Below are positions 8,474 through 18,421 of a stretch of DNA of 64,000 bases, one piece after another (positions within the stretch are counted from its first letter, which is position 1; every line of letters starts with the position of its first letter). Source of the DNA: Christiangramia gaetbulicola (GTDB lineage Bacteria; Bacteroidota; Bacteroidia; Flavobacteriales; Flavobacteriaceae); NCBI RefSeq assembly GCF_003054225.1, contig NZ_QBKQ01000002.1, positions 558,001 through 622,000 of the forward strand, written 5' to 3'. Below the pieces are notes generated by a model. That model saw nothing but the letters and a program-made list of their open reading frames with translations. It did not search any database and had not been told where the DNA came from. The translations under genes and the position numbers were made by a program.

Positions 8474-11400
8474 TTAGAATACTGATATTTATAGATGACC
8501 GGTTTAGAATCGTTCAAAAACCCGATCACGTATCTTTTATTATTAATTTCAATTTCAATCAGGCTGTTTACAGGTTTACCTGTAAAATCTATCCCGCTAT
8601 TAATTGTAGCAATTTTCCCAGCAGAATTTATAACTGCCCCGGGAAAAGCTCCAAAGGCTCCATGATAAGGCGTTACCCCGAAATAGTTCCCAGCAAGTAT
8701 CGCCATTTTATCATCTAGACTCGCGTCCTGAAGCACTAATATAGCATTTATAGGCGCAAATTGTAAATTTTTGTTAAAAGGAATGAAAACCAATTTTCCA
8801 TCATCATTTCTCAGGTAACCAGACTCTGTTGTTTTGATCTCTCTGATGGTCATTTTAGACAGGGATTCACCGTAAATCTCCCCTACATTTTTACCGGCAA
8901 ACTTTTTATAATTGGGGAATTTCTTCTTTAAAAAATTCATTTGCCCGGTAAGTTCATCCAGGCCGGCAAAAGTAAAATATTCACCATTTATATTCCGGGC
9001 GAGGATGGTCTCAGAATTGCCATTTCCATCTATATCACCATAGTACATGCGTAAAGGTGCCCCGGCCGAAGCTTTGAATTTTGAATTTAATCCCCAGTTT
9101 CCAAGAAGATAATCAAGATCTCCGTCTGCATCGATATCAAATGCTTCGATGCTTTGCCACAGTCCTGATAATTGATCTAAACCAATATCATTTAAAAGAT
9201 TCAACTTACCCTCATTATTTTCGAAGATCTTTGGCGCCATCCACTCTCCTACCAGGATCAGTTCTGGAAATTCATCCCCGTTAACGTCACTCCAGATTGC
9301 GTCGGTGATCAGGCCGGCATTTTTGATCTCTTCACTAGTGACCAGTTGAAATTTCCCACCGATATTTTCCAGTAAAAATGATTCAGGAATTTTACCAAAA
9401 TCACCTGCGATGGCACGACCTCCAACAAATATATCAAGATCACCATCTCTATCCATATCTGCAGATACAACCACCCCGGCATCTGAATAATATACCGGAA
9501 GCTCGATCTTTTTCCAGTTCCCATAAACCTGAGTCCAGTAGCTATCCTTTAGTACGTCAAATTTTCCATTGAACTCTCCACCTCCGGTAACAAAAAACAG
9601 ATCATCCTTGCCATCATTATTAAAATCGGCGATCTCAACTCCTCGCACTTCAGCATTCGTAGTTTCCTCGAGAAAAGGGAAATCTATCTTAATAAGACCG
9701 GTACCAGTTTGTAAATAAACTTCAGATTTAACTCCCCGGGAATTTCCAATAAAAATATCCTCCAGCCCATCATTATTAAGATCCCCGGTAGCCGCAACAG
9801 GCATTTCATCTGAAATTCTATAAGGAATAAGCTTTTGCCTATCGAAATCATTATAAGAGTTCTCTTTATGAATATATTTAAATCCAGGAATGCTATCTAC
9901 AGGTTCAAACATTTTTGCTGTTACTAAATCCTTAATTGCATATGGTCTATTATCTGAATTTTCAGGTGGGGTTAATACAAGTTTCTGATTTGTCTCAACC
10001 TTATATAATTTTTGAACTGTCCCTGCTGGCCAAATAATATGTAAAGAATCTATGATTTTCGTATTTCCATATCCAAAATGGATCAAAGGCTCAGAGGATG
10101 ATTCAAATCCTTTACTATTAAAGAGCTGCTGGAACTGTAATTTTCCATTATGAAATGAATATACCTTTGTCCCGATCCCAAAGGTGTTTTTATCATTGCC
10201 TTCGAATTGGATTCTAAGGTAATTATTCTTTTCAGAAGCTGAATTCTTATAAATAAAGGCCTCTGCGTTAATATTATTGGTCACCAGGTCCAGATCACCA
10301 TCATTATCCAGATCACCATAGGCACTTCCGTTGGAAAATGAAGCTTCTGGAGTTACCCATTTAGAAGAAAGGTCCTGAAAAGCGAGATCATTTGTTCCCC
10401 TGAAAAAATAATTATTCACCTTGCCTTCAGGCATAAGATTCAATGACTCCTTATCCATAAATTTAGAGTCATCATTTTTCTTATTAATCTGGGAATTCGA
10501 GATGAATTTTATATAATCCAGGTTATTCGGCCTGCGCACGATTCCATTGGAAATGAACAGGTCTTTTTCGCCGTCCATATCATAATCTGCAAATAAGGGA
10601 GACCAGCTCCAATCTGTTGCTTCAATTCCGCTCAAAAGAGCAATTTCCTGGAAATTTTCGCCACGATTGTTTAATTGCAGCATATTTCGGCTGAACTGAC
10701 GGTGATAGCCGTATTTCATCCTCAGGTTCAGAATATTGATATCTTCATCTCCCACAGAAGCCTTTAAAGCAGTCTCATCTTCGGGCAACATATCTACTGA
10801 AAGGATGTCTGGATAGCCATCATGATTTATATCTGCTACATCGCTACCCATGGAAAACCGACTCACCTGGGTCATTTTGTTCTTGATCTGCTCAGTGAAA
10901 GTCCCGTCACCATTGTTTATGTAGAGATAATCATCCTCATGAAAATCGTTACTCACGTAAATATCTGTAAATCCGTCGTTATTAAGATCGGCAGTGGCAA
11001 CTCCCAGGCCATAGCCATTAGGACCACCAAAAATCCCTGCCTGTTCACTTACATCATGGAATTTTCCATTTCGGAATTCGAAAAGTTTATCTCCGCTAGG
11101 CTCTGAACGTCGTTTCCTGATATCTGCGGGGCTAAAAGATTCATCTGTATGTACCGCATGATTCAAGACATAAAGATCCAGATCTCCATCATTATCATAA
11201 TCGAAGAAGCTAGCCGAAGTTCCATAATTCTTCAATCCTATACCATATTTTTCAGCAGCCTCGGTAAAGGTATTGTCACCGTTATTTATGAATAATTCAT
11301 TTCTTCCTTTTAAGCCATGAATTCCACTTACAGCCAGCACATAAATATCCAGCAATCCGTCTGCATTCACATCGGCCATGGTCACCCCGGTATTCCAGTC

Positions 11401-11751
11401 TGAATTACCCGAGATTCCTGCGGATTTCGAAATATCCTGAAATTTCATATTTCCCTGGTTCAGGAACAAACGGTTCTTATCCTGGTTCGAGGTAAAGAAT
11501 ATATCCTGCAGCCCATCATTATTGATGTCACCAATCGCGACTCCTCCTCCATTGTAATAATAGAGGTATTCCAGGATGTTTAAAGAATCGGTTTCGGTAA
11601 GGTCGTTTCGAAAATCAACGCCAGTTTCTTCAGAACTAAGTTTAGTAAAAAGATGATCTGTATCCTTCTCCAAATCTTCATTTTTTTCCTTTGCACAGGA
11701 ATAAAGAAGGATAAAAATCGATAAAAGAAAGCCCCATGAAATTCTACTCAT
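8470..11751 (-). CDS. FG-GAP/VCBS repeat lipoprotein with ASPIC/UnbV domain (CRTAC1 family), paralogue 1
   Basis: About 1,093 residues from the ATG at 11751; this start gives a clean lipoprotein signal (LLYSC, Cys19) and overlaps the upstream stop by 8 bp. A more distal in-frame start at 11811 adds 20 residues with no signal features and is rejected. N-terminal half: beta-propeller of FG-GAP repeats with calcium-loop motifs such as DINNDGLQD and DYDNDGDLD. Middle: ASPIC/UnbV domain ending in IIWPAGTVQKL. C-terminal: a second propeller-like repeat set (DIDADGDLD, DIDGNGNSE). The family is surface-exposed in Bacteroidota; binding to glycans or proteins is inferred, not shown. It is one of three tandem paralogues. 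Confidence 0.88.
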   Translation of the reverse strand: MSRISWGFLLSIFILLYSCAKEKNEDLEKDTDHLFTKLSSEETGVDFRNDLTETDSLNILEYLYYYNGGGVAIGDINNDGLQDIFFTSNQDKNRLFLNQGNMKFQDISKSAGISGNSDWNTGVTMADVNADGLLDIYVLAVSGIHGLKGRNELFINNGDNTFTEAAEKYGIGLKNYGTSASFFDYDNDGDLDLYVLNHAVHTDESFSPADIRKRRSEPSGDKLFEFRNGKFHDVSEQAGIFGGPNGYGLGVATADLNNDGFTDIYVSNDFHEDDYLYINNGDGTFTEQIKNKMTQVSRFSMGSDVADINHDGYPDILSVDMLPEDETALKASVGDEDINILNLRMKYGYHRQFSRNMLQLNNRGENFQEIALLSGIEATDWSWSPLFADYDMDGEKDLFISNGIVRRPNNLDYIKFISNSQINKKNDDSKFMDKESLNLMPEGKVNNYFFRGTNDLAFQDLSSKWVTPEASFSNGSAYGDLDNDGDLDLVTNNINAEAFIYKNSASEKNNYLRIQFEGNDKNTFGIGTKVYSFHNGKLQFQQLFNSKGFESSSEPLIHFGYGNTKIIDSLHIIWPAGTVQKLYKVETNQKLVLTPPENSDNRPYAIKDLVTAKMFEPVDSIPGFKYIHKENSYNDFDRQKLIPYRISDEMPVAATGDLNNDGLEDIFIGNSRGVKSEVYLQTGTGLIKIDFPFLEETTNAEVRGVEIADFNNDGKDDLFFVTGGGEFNGKFDVLKDSYWTQVYGNWKKIELPVYYSDAGVVVSADMDRDGDLDIFVGGRAIAGDFGKIPESFLLENIGGKFQLVTSEEIKNAGLITDAIWSDVNGDEFPELILVGEWMAPKIFENNEGKLNLLNDIGLDQLSGLWQSIEAFDIDADGDLDYLLGNWGLNSKFKASAGAPLRMYYGDIDGNGNSETILARNINGEYFTFAGLDELTGQMNFLKKKFPNYKKFAGKNVGEIYGESLSKMTIREIKTTESGYLRNDDGKLVFIPFNKNLQFAPINAILVLQDASLDDKMAILAGNYFGVTPYHGAFGAFPGAVINSAGKIATINSGIDFTGKPVNSLIEIEINNKRYVIGFLNDSKPVIYKYQYSK

Positions 11752-14700
11752 TGCGCTTAAATAATTTGGGTTTGGCATTGGTAATACCCGCAAGCAGATA
11801 TTCGTTACCATTCTTGTCTTTCAGCCATTTCATGGCCTTAACTTCACCTTTTAAAAGCAATCCGGAATCTTCAGATTCTGCTACTTTAAAACCATTCTGA
11901 TCATTTAGTAGTATTGTGCCAAAACTGGCATCCAGCCTGCCAAACTGAGGTTTTAAGGAGTAATTGTTCCCAGCGAGGATAAGGTCTTGTTTCCCATCCT
12001 TATTAAAATCACCAGTATTTATACTACAGATGCAGGAATATTGAGCCTGGGCAGGCAAGGCTTCTATTCTGAAATTAGCGTTCCCGTCATTATATGCGAC
12101 GATACTTTTAAAATTATGGATCACACTTACTTCAGCTTTTTCAAGTATATCAGCACCAAAAAGTTCCTGGATAGATTTGTTGGAATACTCACTGAACTTC
12201 ATATTCTGTTTCTTAATAGAAACAATTTGCCCGGCCAGCTCCCTTTTAGTGTGTAAAGGAATATCCCTGCCATTTATGGTTTTAGTAAAAACCTGTTCTG
12301 TAGTACCATTCAAGTCAAAATCTGTCACGAACATTTTAGCAGGTTCGGTCTTAGAAGCCTGATAACTAGCATTAGATCCCCTATTCCCGAGAACCAGGTC
12401 TGGAAACCCATCATTGTTAAGATCTTGCGCCAGGACGCTGTTATACAAGCCTGAATATTCAGATAATTCATTTTCCTTCAGGATAAAATTCCCTTTCTCG
12501 TTCAGGAAGATCTTAGGGCTCATCCATTCTCCTACCACGGTAAGGTCTTTCTGCCCATCTCCATTAAGATCTTCAAAAACCGCAGCTTTCACCATTCCGA
12601 TATTCTTCAATCCCGGAGCAGCAGATTCAGTAATATCTTTAAATTCTCCTTTTCCATCATTTTCCAGCAGAACACTGGAAACCTTAAGTCCATAGATCCC
12701 TGGAACGGTATATACTCCGAGGAAAATATCCATATCTCCATCGTTGTCGATATCGGCTGTTTCTACATTAGAGGTATTATTAGGAGAATATGACACGATC
12801 CTGTAATCGCTGAATTCTAAATTTCCATTATTAATATAAACGCGAAGACCTGTTCTGGCATTCTTGAAATTTCCTCCGGAGCTTACCAGTAAATCAAGGT
12901 CATTATCTCCGTCTATATCCACAAATTCAGCATCTGTATCTTCAAAATTCACTCCGGCATCAAAAGCTATCTGTTTTAATTCTCCAGCTTTTTTCTGAAG
13001 ATAGATCCTTCCAGAAGTCCCAAAAGAACCTCCAAGATAAACATCATCATTACCATCGTTATCGATGTCGGCAACAGCCATGGCCGGACCTTCCTGGGAT
13101 TGCATTTTAGGAATAAGACCTTCATAATCAAAATCCACGTGCCTGTCTTCCGACTGAGGCTCGAAATTGGTCGCGACTTCCTGAAACCAGGTAGTTTTAT
13201 CTTCTTTGCTTTTTGACCATTCCATGTTCGCTTTAGATTGATCAAGAACCAAAGTGGAATTTAATTCAGGGTCTTTTACTAGCATTCGTTTTTTATCTGG
13301 AAAAATGATCTGTACGGAATCTATCTTTTCTTTATCACCAAGACCTATGGTTTGCACATAATCTACCGAAGACTGAAAACCTCTGGTTGGAATCAATTCC
13401 TGTCTTATGATCTCTCCATTAGCGTATAGATCGATTATACTCCCTACAGCCATAGTATTTTTGCCTTCACCTTTTACCTTTAGCTTTATAAAATTCTTAT
13501 CATACCTTTCGCTGTTGTTTTTATAAACGAAAGCAGGCATATTGAAGTTATTTACAATAAGATCAAGGTCTCCGTCATTATCCAGATCGGCATAAGCAGC
13601 GCCATTGGAAAAACCTGGATCGTCCAGCCCCCACTCCTCGGCCTTATTTTCAAATACCAGGTCCTGGCCATTTTTAAACGCATAATTAGGTATTGGCGTA
13701 GAAGGCATTTTATTTATGACCTTATCGATATCTTCTTTTTTTCCAGTGATGCTCATTTTTTGAATGATATCGTTGGCAAAAAAGTCCATGAAATCATTAT
13801 TGGTCAGATCATGAAAAATACCATTGCTCACAAAAATATCGCGATAGCCATCATTATCCATATCAAATAACAAAGCACCCCAACTCCAGTCGGTTTTTGC
13901 CACCCCGCTAAAATGGGCGATTTCAGAAAACGTACCATCACCATTATTCAACTGCAGGGTATTTTGCATATACTGATTATAGAAATCCCTGCTTTTCTTA
14001 AGCTGAAAAAGATCATATCTTTCATAATCCCCGGTTTCCTTGAGGCGGGCGTCGTCCTCGGGAAGCATATCGGTCACGAATATTTCAGGCAATCCGTCAT
14101 TATTCAGGTCGGCCATATCAGCACCCATAGAAGAAAGACTTAGATGCTGCATGTAATCCTTAATTTGCTCCTTAAAAGTGCCGTCTCCCTGATTTATATA
14201 CAGGTAATCGCGCTCATAAAAATCGTTGGAAACGTAGATATCTGGCAAAATATCTCCGTTGATATCTCCTATGGTCACACCTAATCCAAAACCAATCAAA
14301 CTCCCGTAGATTCCAGCTTCCTCGCTTACATCGGTAAACCGGCCATCATCGTTTCGTAATAATTTATCCCCTCCTCCTTTTAATGGCTCAGGTATATCCC
14401 AGTCTTCACTGCGTGTTTCTCTTTTATTCACATAACCAAGACTGCTTACCGGTATAAAACTATTATTAAGTATGTATACATCCAGGTCCCCATCTGCATC
14501 ATAATCAAAAAAAGCTGCATGGGTTCCAAAACCGCTATCGTCAAGATTATATTCAGCAGCCTTTTCGGTAAAGGTCAGGTCACCATTATTAATAAATAGT
14601 TCGTTCTTTTTATCGTCACCTTCCAGGTTACCGGCATTGCACACGTAGATATCCAAAAATCCGTCGGCATTAATATCTACCATAGTCACCCCGGTAGACC

Positions 14701-15052
14701 ATGACCTGCTCCCCTCTGCTCCAGAGGATTCAGTAATATCTTCAAACTTGAAATTCCCTTTATTGAGATAAAGCTTGTTCTTCTTTCTATTCGCCGTCAA
14801 ATAAACATCTGGCAAGCCATCATTATTTAGATCACCAATTCCTACTCCTCCCCCGTTGTAAAAATTTCTATAATTGAAAATATTGAAATCCTTCTCGTTT
14901 TCAACCTTATTGATGAAATCTATTCCTGTAGAGTCTGAAGGCATTTCAGTGAAAAGTAAGTCTTCAGCCGGCTGCGCCTCTGTTTGCTCCTTATCCTTTC
15001 CGCAGGAAACTGCTAAAAGAACCAATAATATTTTAAAAGTCTTTTTAATCAT
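11744..15052 (-). CDS. FG-GAP/VCBS repeat lipoprotein with ASPIC/UnbV domain (CRTAC1 family), paralogue 2
   Basis: 1,102 residues, collinear with its two neighbours over the whole length. Lipobox LAVSC, Cys17. Two sets of FG-GAP repeats (for example DLNNDGLPD, DYDADGDLD, DIDNDGDMD) flank an ASPIC/UnbV domain (GRF-like GSIIDLYANG and QIIFPDKKR). Start ATG at 15052 overlaps the stop of the upstream paralogue by 8 bp (ATGATTAA). Probably anchored in the outer membrane and displayed with the SusC/SusD pair. No catalytic residues recognised. Confidence 0.88.
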   Translation of the reverse strand: MIKKTFKILLVLLAVSCGKDKEQTEAQPAEDLLFTEMPSDSTGIDFINKVENEKDFNIFNYRNFYNGGGVGIGDLNNDGLPDVYLTANRKKNKLYLNKGNFKFEDITESSGAEGSRSWSTGVTMVDINADGFLDIYVCNAGNLEGDDKKNELFINNGDLTFTEKAAEYNLDDSGFGTHAAFFDYDADGDLDVYILNNSFIPVSSLGYVNKRETRSEDWDIPEPLKGGGDKLLRNDDGRFTDVSEEAGIYGSLIGFGLGVTIGDINGDILPDIYVSNDFYERDYLYINQGDGTFKEQIKDYMQHLSLSSMGADMADLNNDGLPEIFVTDMLPEDDARLKETGDYERYDLFQLKKSRDFYNQYMQNTLQLNNGDGTFSEIAHFSGVAKTDWSWGALLFDMDNDGYRDIFVSNGIFHDLTNNDFMDFFANDIIQKMSITGKKEDIDKVINKMPSTPIPNYAFKNGQDLVFENKAEEWGLDDPGFSNGAAYADLDNDGDLDLIVNNFNMPAFVYKNNSERYDKNFIKLKVKGEGKNTMAVGSIIDLYANGEIIRQELIPTRGFQSSVDYVQTIGLGDKEKIDSVQIIFPDKKRMLVKDPELNSTLVLDQSKANMEWSKSKEDKTTWFQEVATNFEPQSEDRHVDFDYEGLIPKMQSQEGPAMAVADIDNDGNDDVYLGGSFGTSGRIYLQKKAGELKQIAFDAGVNFEDTDAEFVDIDGDNDLDLLVSSGGNFKNARTGLRVYINNGNLEFSDYRIVSYSPNNTSNVETADIDNDGDMDIFLGVYTVPGIYGLKVSSVLLENDGKGEFKDITESAAPGLKNIGMVKAAVFEDLNGDGQKDLTVVGEWMSPKIFLNEKGNFILKENELSEYSGLYNSVLAQDLNNDGFPDLVLGNRGSNASYQASKTEPAKMFVTDFDLNGTTEQVFTKTINGRDIPLHTKRELAGQIVSIKKQNMKFSEYSNKSIQELFGADILEKAEVSVIHNFKSIVAYNDGNANFRIEALPAQAQYSCICSINTGDFNKDGKQDLILAGNNYSLKPQFGRLDASFGTILLNDQNGFKVAESEDSGLLLKGEVKAMKWLKDKNGNEYLLAGITNAKPKLFKRNE

Positions 15053-18000
15053 TGAATTTGGGGTATTTCACGAACTGTGTACGATCATTGTTTATTCCGA
15101 AAATGAGATAATTCTCATCTAAAACTTTTACTTTATTTATAGACTTAACCGGTCCATTAATGTAGAGTTTGTTCCTTATAAGTTCAAAATTCAAGTTGCC
15201 TTTATTTCGAAGTATTACGCCTTTACTTGCGTCCAGCCTGCCCAGTTGGGTGTTCACATGATAATTATTACCTCCCAGAACAAGGTCTGTTAAACCGTCG
15301 TTATCCATATCGGTTAGCAGAATATCATGAACCGAAGAAAATTGTACTTCCCTCGGCAGGGTTCTTTTTGAAAATTGAAGATCTCCTGTATTTTCAAATA
15401 AAGTAGTTTCCAGGGTTACGACCTTTTTCTTTATTGCGTTATCAATTTTCCCTTCCGAAAAATAATCATTAAAATCTGCTTCTGCGAAATCTGTATAGGA
15501 TAAAAAAGATTTATTCAATTGCGGAATCTGCTTGGTAATTTCGTCTTTCGTAACCAGCGGAGTTTCTCGGTCCTGGTAAAAATAAGTAAGTATAGGATCA
15601 ACCTTCCCGTTATCGTCAAAATCATTCAGGTAAAGCTGTAAAGGACTATCAGAACTGGCTTTTAACCTGCTGTTGAGACCCCAGTTACCAGCAATGATAT
15701 CCATATCCCCGTCTGAATCAAAATCCTCTATCGCTACAGAGTTCCACCAACCTTCAGTATCAGGTATTTCTTTTTTGATAAAACCTCCTTCCCCATTATT
15801 TATAAGAAGAGTTATTGGCATATAATGTCCTCCGATGACTATATCTGGTAGACCATCTGCATTCATATCTATAATTTTAGCGTCATAGACCATTCCCAGA
15901 TCTTTCAAAGATCTTGAAGAAGCTTCAGATTTGCTGAAACCAGATCCATTTTCATTGAGCAATATTATAGCATCCTGGCTTTTTCCATAACTTCCATAAT
16001 CTGAATTGCTCCCGATAAAAATATCTTCAAAGCCATCATTATTAAAATCTGCCGATCTTATCACCGAAGCATTGATCTCAACATCTTTCAGAAGTTGTGT
16101 TTTTTCTAAAGTCCCATTCTTATTTAAATACAGCTCCGGGTGATTTTTATTGATATTATTAGGATCTGTACCTCCATAAGCAATTATTAGATCCAGAGCA
16201 GCATCATTATTCATATCTAAGAATACCTGGTCTACCGGCTCCAGGGAATTTGAACTCAGTTGAATTTCCTTTACAATACCAAAACTGCCGTCAGCATTTT
16301 GCTGCCACATTTTCCCAGGATTAAATTGATCTCCTGAAATAAAAATATCGTCCCTGCCGTCCTTATTGAAGTCTATAACAGAAACCGACGGACCAAGGTT
16401 GGACTGAGAATAGGGAATCAAAGGTTCGTAAGAGAAATCTTTAAATGAGTATTCCTTATGGGTTTTGTTTACCAAAAACTTTTCTGTTTCGGGCCTTAGA
16501 TTATCTAAACTTTCAGAGGATTTATTAGCATACTCAAACTTGATCTGCAATTTTTGATCTGGCTTAACATTCCGAAGGCGTTGCTGAAAACCTCCTGGCC
16601 AAGAGATATCAATTGAATCTATATTATTTAGCTTACCAAGTCCAAAATGAAGTTCTGGAGCAACCGCAGACATGAAACCACGAGTTGGATAATTCTCCGC
16701 GATCTGAATTTTATCTCCGTGATATAATGTCACTTTTGCTCCTATTCCAAATTTGTTAGTTTCAGGACCATTGAATTTTATCTGTAAATAATGCGAACTA
16801 TCCTTATCACGACTTAGGTTTTCATATACAGAGGCTTTAGAATTCACATTATTGGTAACAAGGTCCAGGTCACCATCATTATCTAGATCTGCATAAACAG
16901 CCCCGTTACTAAAGGATTCCTCGCTATTGATCCACTTCGAGTCCATATTTTCGAATTGGAGTTCCCCGGCATTTCTGAAAAAATAATTGGCAGTTCTTTT
17001 CTCAGGGATCTCATCGATGATCTTTAGATCCTGATCGTTCATTCCCTTACTGAGACGTTTCTGAATATTCTCATTGGCTATAAAGCTTATATAGTCCATA
17101 TCGTTGGTAGCTCCAAGAATTCCGTTGGAGATAAAAAGATCCTTTACCCCATCATTATCAAGATCTGCGAATAATGGCGCCCAACTCCATTCTGTTGCCG
17201 CTATCCCTGAAAGATGTGCTATTTCACTGAAATTGAAATTCCCCTGATTCAGCTGCAGCGCATTCTGCATATACTGGTTGGCATATCCCTTATTCAGATA
17301 ATTATGGTAGATCTGGTAAGAGTAATCTGTGCCCGAAGCCTTGTAAGTGGTAAGATCTTCAGGAAGCATGTCCAGACTTATTATATCCTGTAATCCATCA
17401 TTATTAAAATCGGCAATATCAACACCCATGGAATAATGCGAAGTATGTGCTATCCCACTATTCTCTAATGAAATATGGTCTTTAAAGGTTCCATCCTTCT
17501 GATTGATATACAGGTAATCATTTTCAAAGAAATCATTCCCTACATAAATATCTGGATAACCATCATTATTTAGATCACCTATCGCCAGACCAAGCCCATA
17601 ACCAATTTTACTGCTATAGATGCCACTTTCTTTAGAAACATCGGTAAAGCTACCGTTATCATTTCTAAATAGCCGGTCACCGGAAATGCTGTCTGTTTCT
17701 TTCCTGGTTTCGCCAATGCCATAATTTGAGTTTGGATGAACGGAATGGTTCATAATAAAAACATCCAGGTCACCATCCAGGTCATAATCGAAAAACGCCG
17801 ATTGGGTGGACATTCCACTAAAATCTAAATTATATTTTGCAGCTTCCTCCTTAAAAATGGGTGTACCGTCTGCATCCTGACCCTGGTTGATATATAATTT
17901 ATTACGTCCTTTTAAGCTCTTATAATTGCCTACTTCACAAACATAAATATCCAGAAGCCCATCGTTATTGATATCTACCGTGGTTACCCCGTTAGACCAT

Positions 18001-18341
18001 GAAGTTTTTTGAAGAATTCCGGCAGTTTTAGAAACTTCGTTGAACTTAAAATCACCCTGGTTGAGATACAGTTTATCGCTATCCATATTAGCTGCGAAAT
18101 AAAGATCTGTAAGTCCATCATTATTAAAATCGGCCGCGGCTACACCAGCGCCATTATAGAAATAAAGGTAATTCAGGATATTGAGATCTTTAGAAGAAGT
18201 GATCTCATTCCTGAAATCTATGCCGCTTACTTCTGAAGGGAGCATTTGAAACCTGAAATTCTCATCTTTTGGAGTTTCCTTTGAACAGGAGAAAATTAGG
18301 AATAGAAAACACAATAATAAAACCAGTCTTTTCAATATCAA
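15045..18341 (-). CDS. FG-GAP/VCBS repeat lipoprotein with ASPIC/UnbV domain (CRTAC1 family), paralogue 3
   Basis: 1,098 residues. Lipobox LIFSC, Cys19. Same order of domains as the two following paralogues: N-terminal FG-GAP propeller with Asp-rich calcium loops (DFNNDGLTD, DYDLDGDLD, DLNNDGYPD), ASPIC/UnbV domain (ISWPGGFQQRL) near the middle, second repeat set at the C-terminus (DFDSDGDMD, DMDNDGLTD). It is the first of the three in transcription order, 80 bp after susD-like; a terminator hairpin sits in that gap, so expression may be lower than that of SusC/SusD. Confidence 0.88.
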   Translation of the reverse strand: MILKRLVLLLCFLFLIFSCSKETPKDENFRFQMLPSEVSGIDFRNEITSSKDLNILNYLYFYNGAGVAAADFNNDGLTDLYFAANMDSDKLYLNQGDFKFNEVSKTAGILQKTSWSNGVTTVDINNDGLLDIYVCEVGNYKSLKGRNKLYINQGQDADGTPIFKEEAAKYNLDFSGMSTQSAFFDYDLDGDLDVFIMNHSVHPNSNYGIGETRKETDSISGDRLFRNDNGSFTDVSKESGIYSSKIGYGLGLAIGDLNNDGYPDIYVGNDFFENDYLYINQKDGTFKDHISLENSGIAHTSHYSMGVDIADFNNDGLQDIISLDMLPEDLTTYKASGTDYSYQIYHNYLNKGYANQYMQNALQLNQGNFNFSEIAHLSGIAATEWSWAPLFADLDNDGVKDLFISNGILGATNDMDYISFIANENIQKRLSKGMNDQDLKIIDEIPEKRTANYFFRNAGELQFENMDSKWINSEESFSNGAVYADLDNDGDLDLVTNNVNSKASVYENLSRDKDSSHYLQIKFNGPETNKFGIGAKVTLYHGDKIQIAENYPTRGFMSAVAPELHFGLGKLNNIDSIDISWPGGFQQRLRNVKPDQKLQIKFEYANKSSESLDNLRPETEKFLVNKTHKEYSFKDFSYEPLIPYSQSNLGPSVSVIDFNKDGRDDIFISGDQFNPGKMWQQNADGSFGIVKEIQLSSNSLEPVDQVFLDMNNDAALDLIIAYGGTDPNNINKNHPELYLNKNGTLEKTQLLKDVEINASVIRSADFNNDGFEDIFIGSNSDYGSYGKSQDAIILLNENGSGFSKSEASSRSLKDLGMVYDAKIIDMNADGLPDIVIGGHYMPITLLINNGEGGFIKKEIPDTEGWWNSVAIEDFDSDGDMDIIAGNWGLNSRLKASSDSPLQLYLNDFDDNGKVDPILTYFYQDRETPLVTKDEITKQIPQLNKSFLSYTDFAEADFNDYFSEGKIDNAIKKKVVTLETTLFENTGDLQFSKRTLPREVQFSSVHDILLTDMDNDGLTDLVLGGNNYHVNTQLGRLDASKGVILRNKGNLNFELIRNKLYINGPVKSINKVKVLDENYLIFGINNDRTQFVKYPKFND

Positions 18342-18368
18342 CTATTTGGGGTTATGCTGTTATAAATT

Positions 18369-18402
18369 AAAAGCCTTTCCAAATTACGGAAAGGCTTTTA
18401 TT
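18369..18402 (-). terminator. Terminator or attenuator between SusD and the FG-GAP genes
   Basis: Near-perfect inverted repeat AAAAGCCTTTCC / GGAAAGGCTTTT (18369-18380 and 18389-18400) with an 8-nt loop; on the minus strand it is followed by a T-rich stretch. It lies within an otherwise tightly packed operon and could lower transcription of the downstream genes. Confidence 0.8.
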
Positions 18403-18421
18403 TATGAAATACAAAAGCTAA

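Noticed and set aside
11752-11811. Longer N-terminus for FG-GAP paralogue 1
   Set aside because: The added 20 residues are inside the upstream gene and would bury the lipoprotein signal; the other two paralogues start directly with the signal.
12414-12695. Plus-strand frames of 60-96 codons within the FG-GAP genes
   Set aside because: They mirror the Asp-rich repeat codons on the opposite strand and have no signal or domain of their own.
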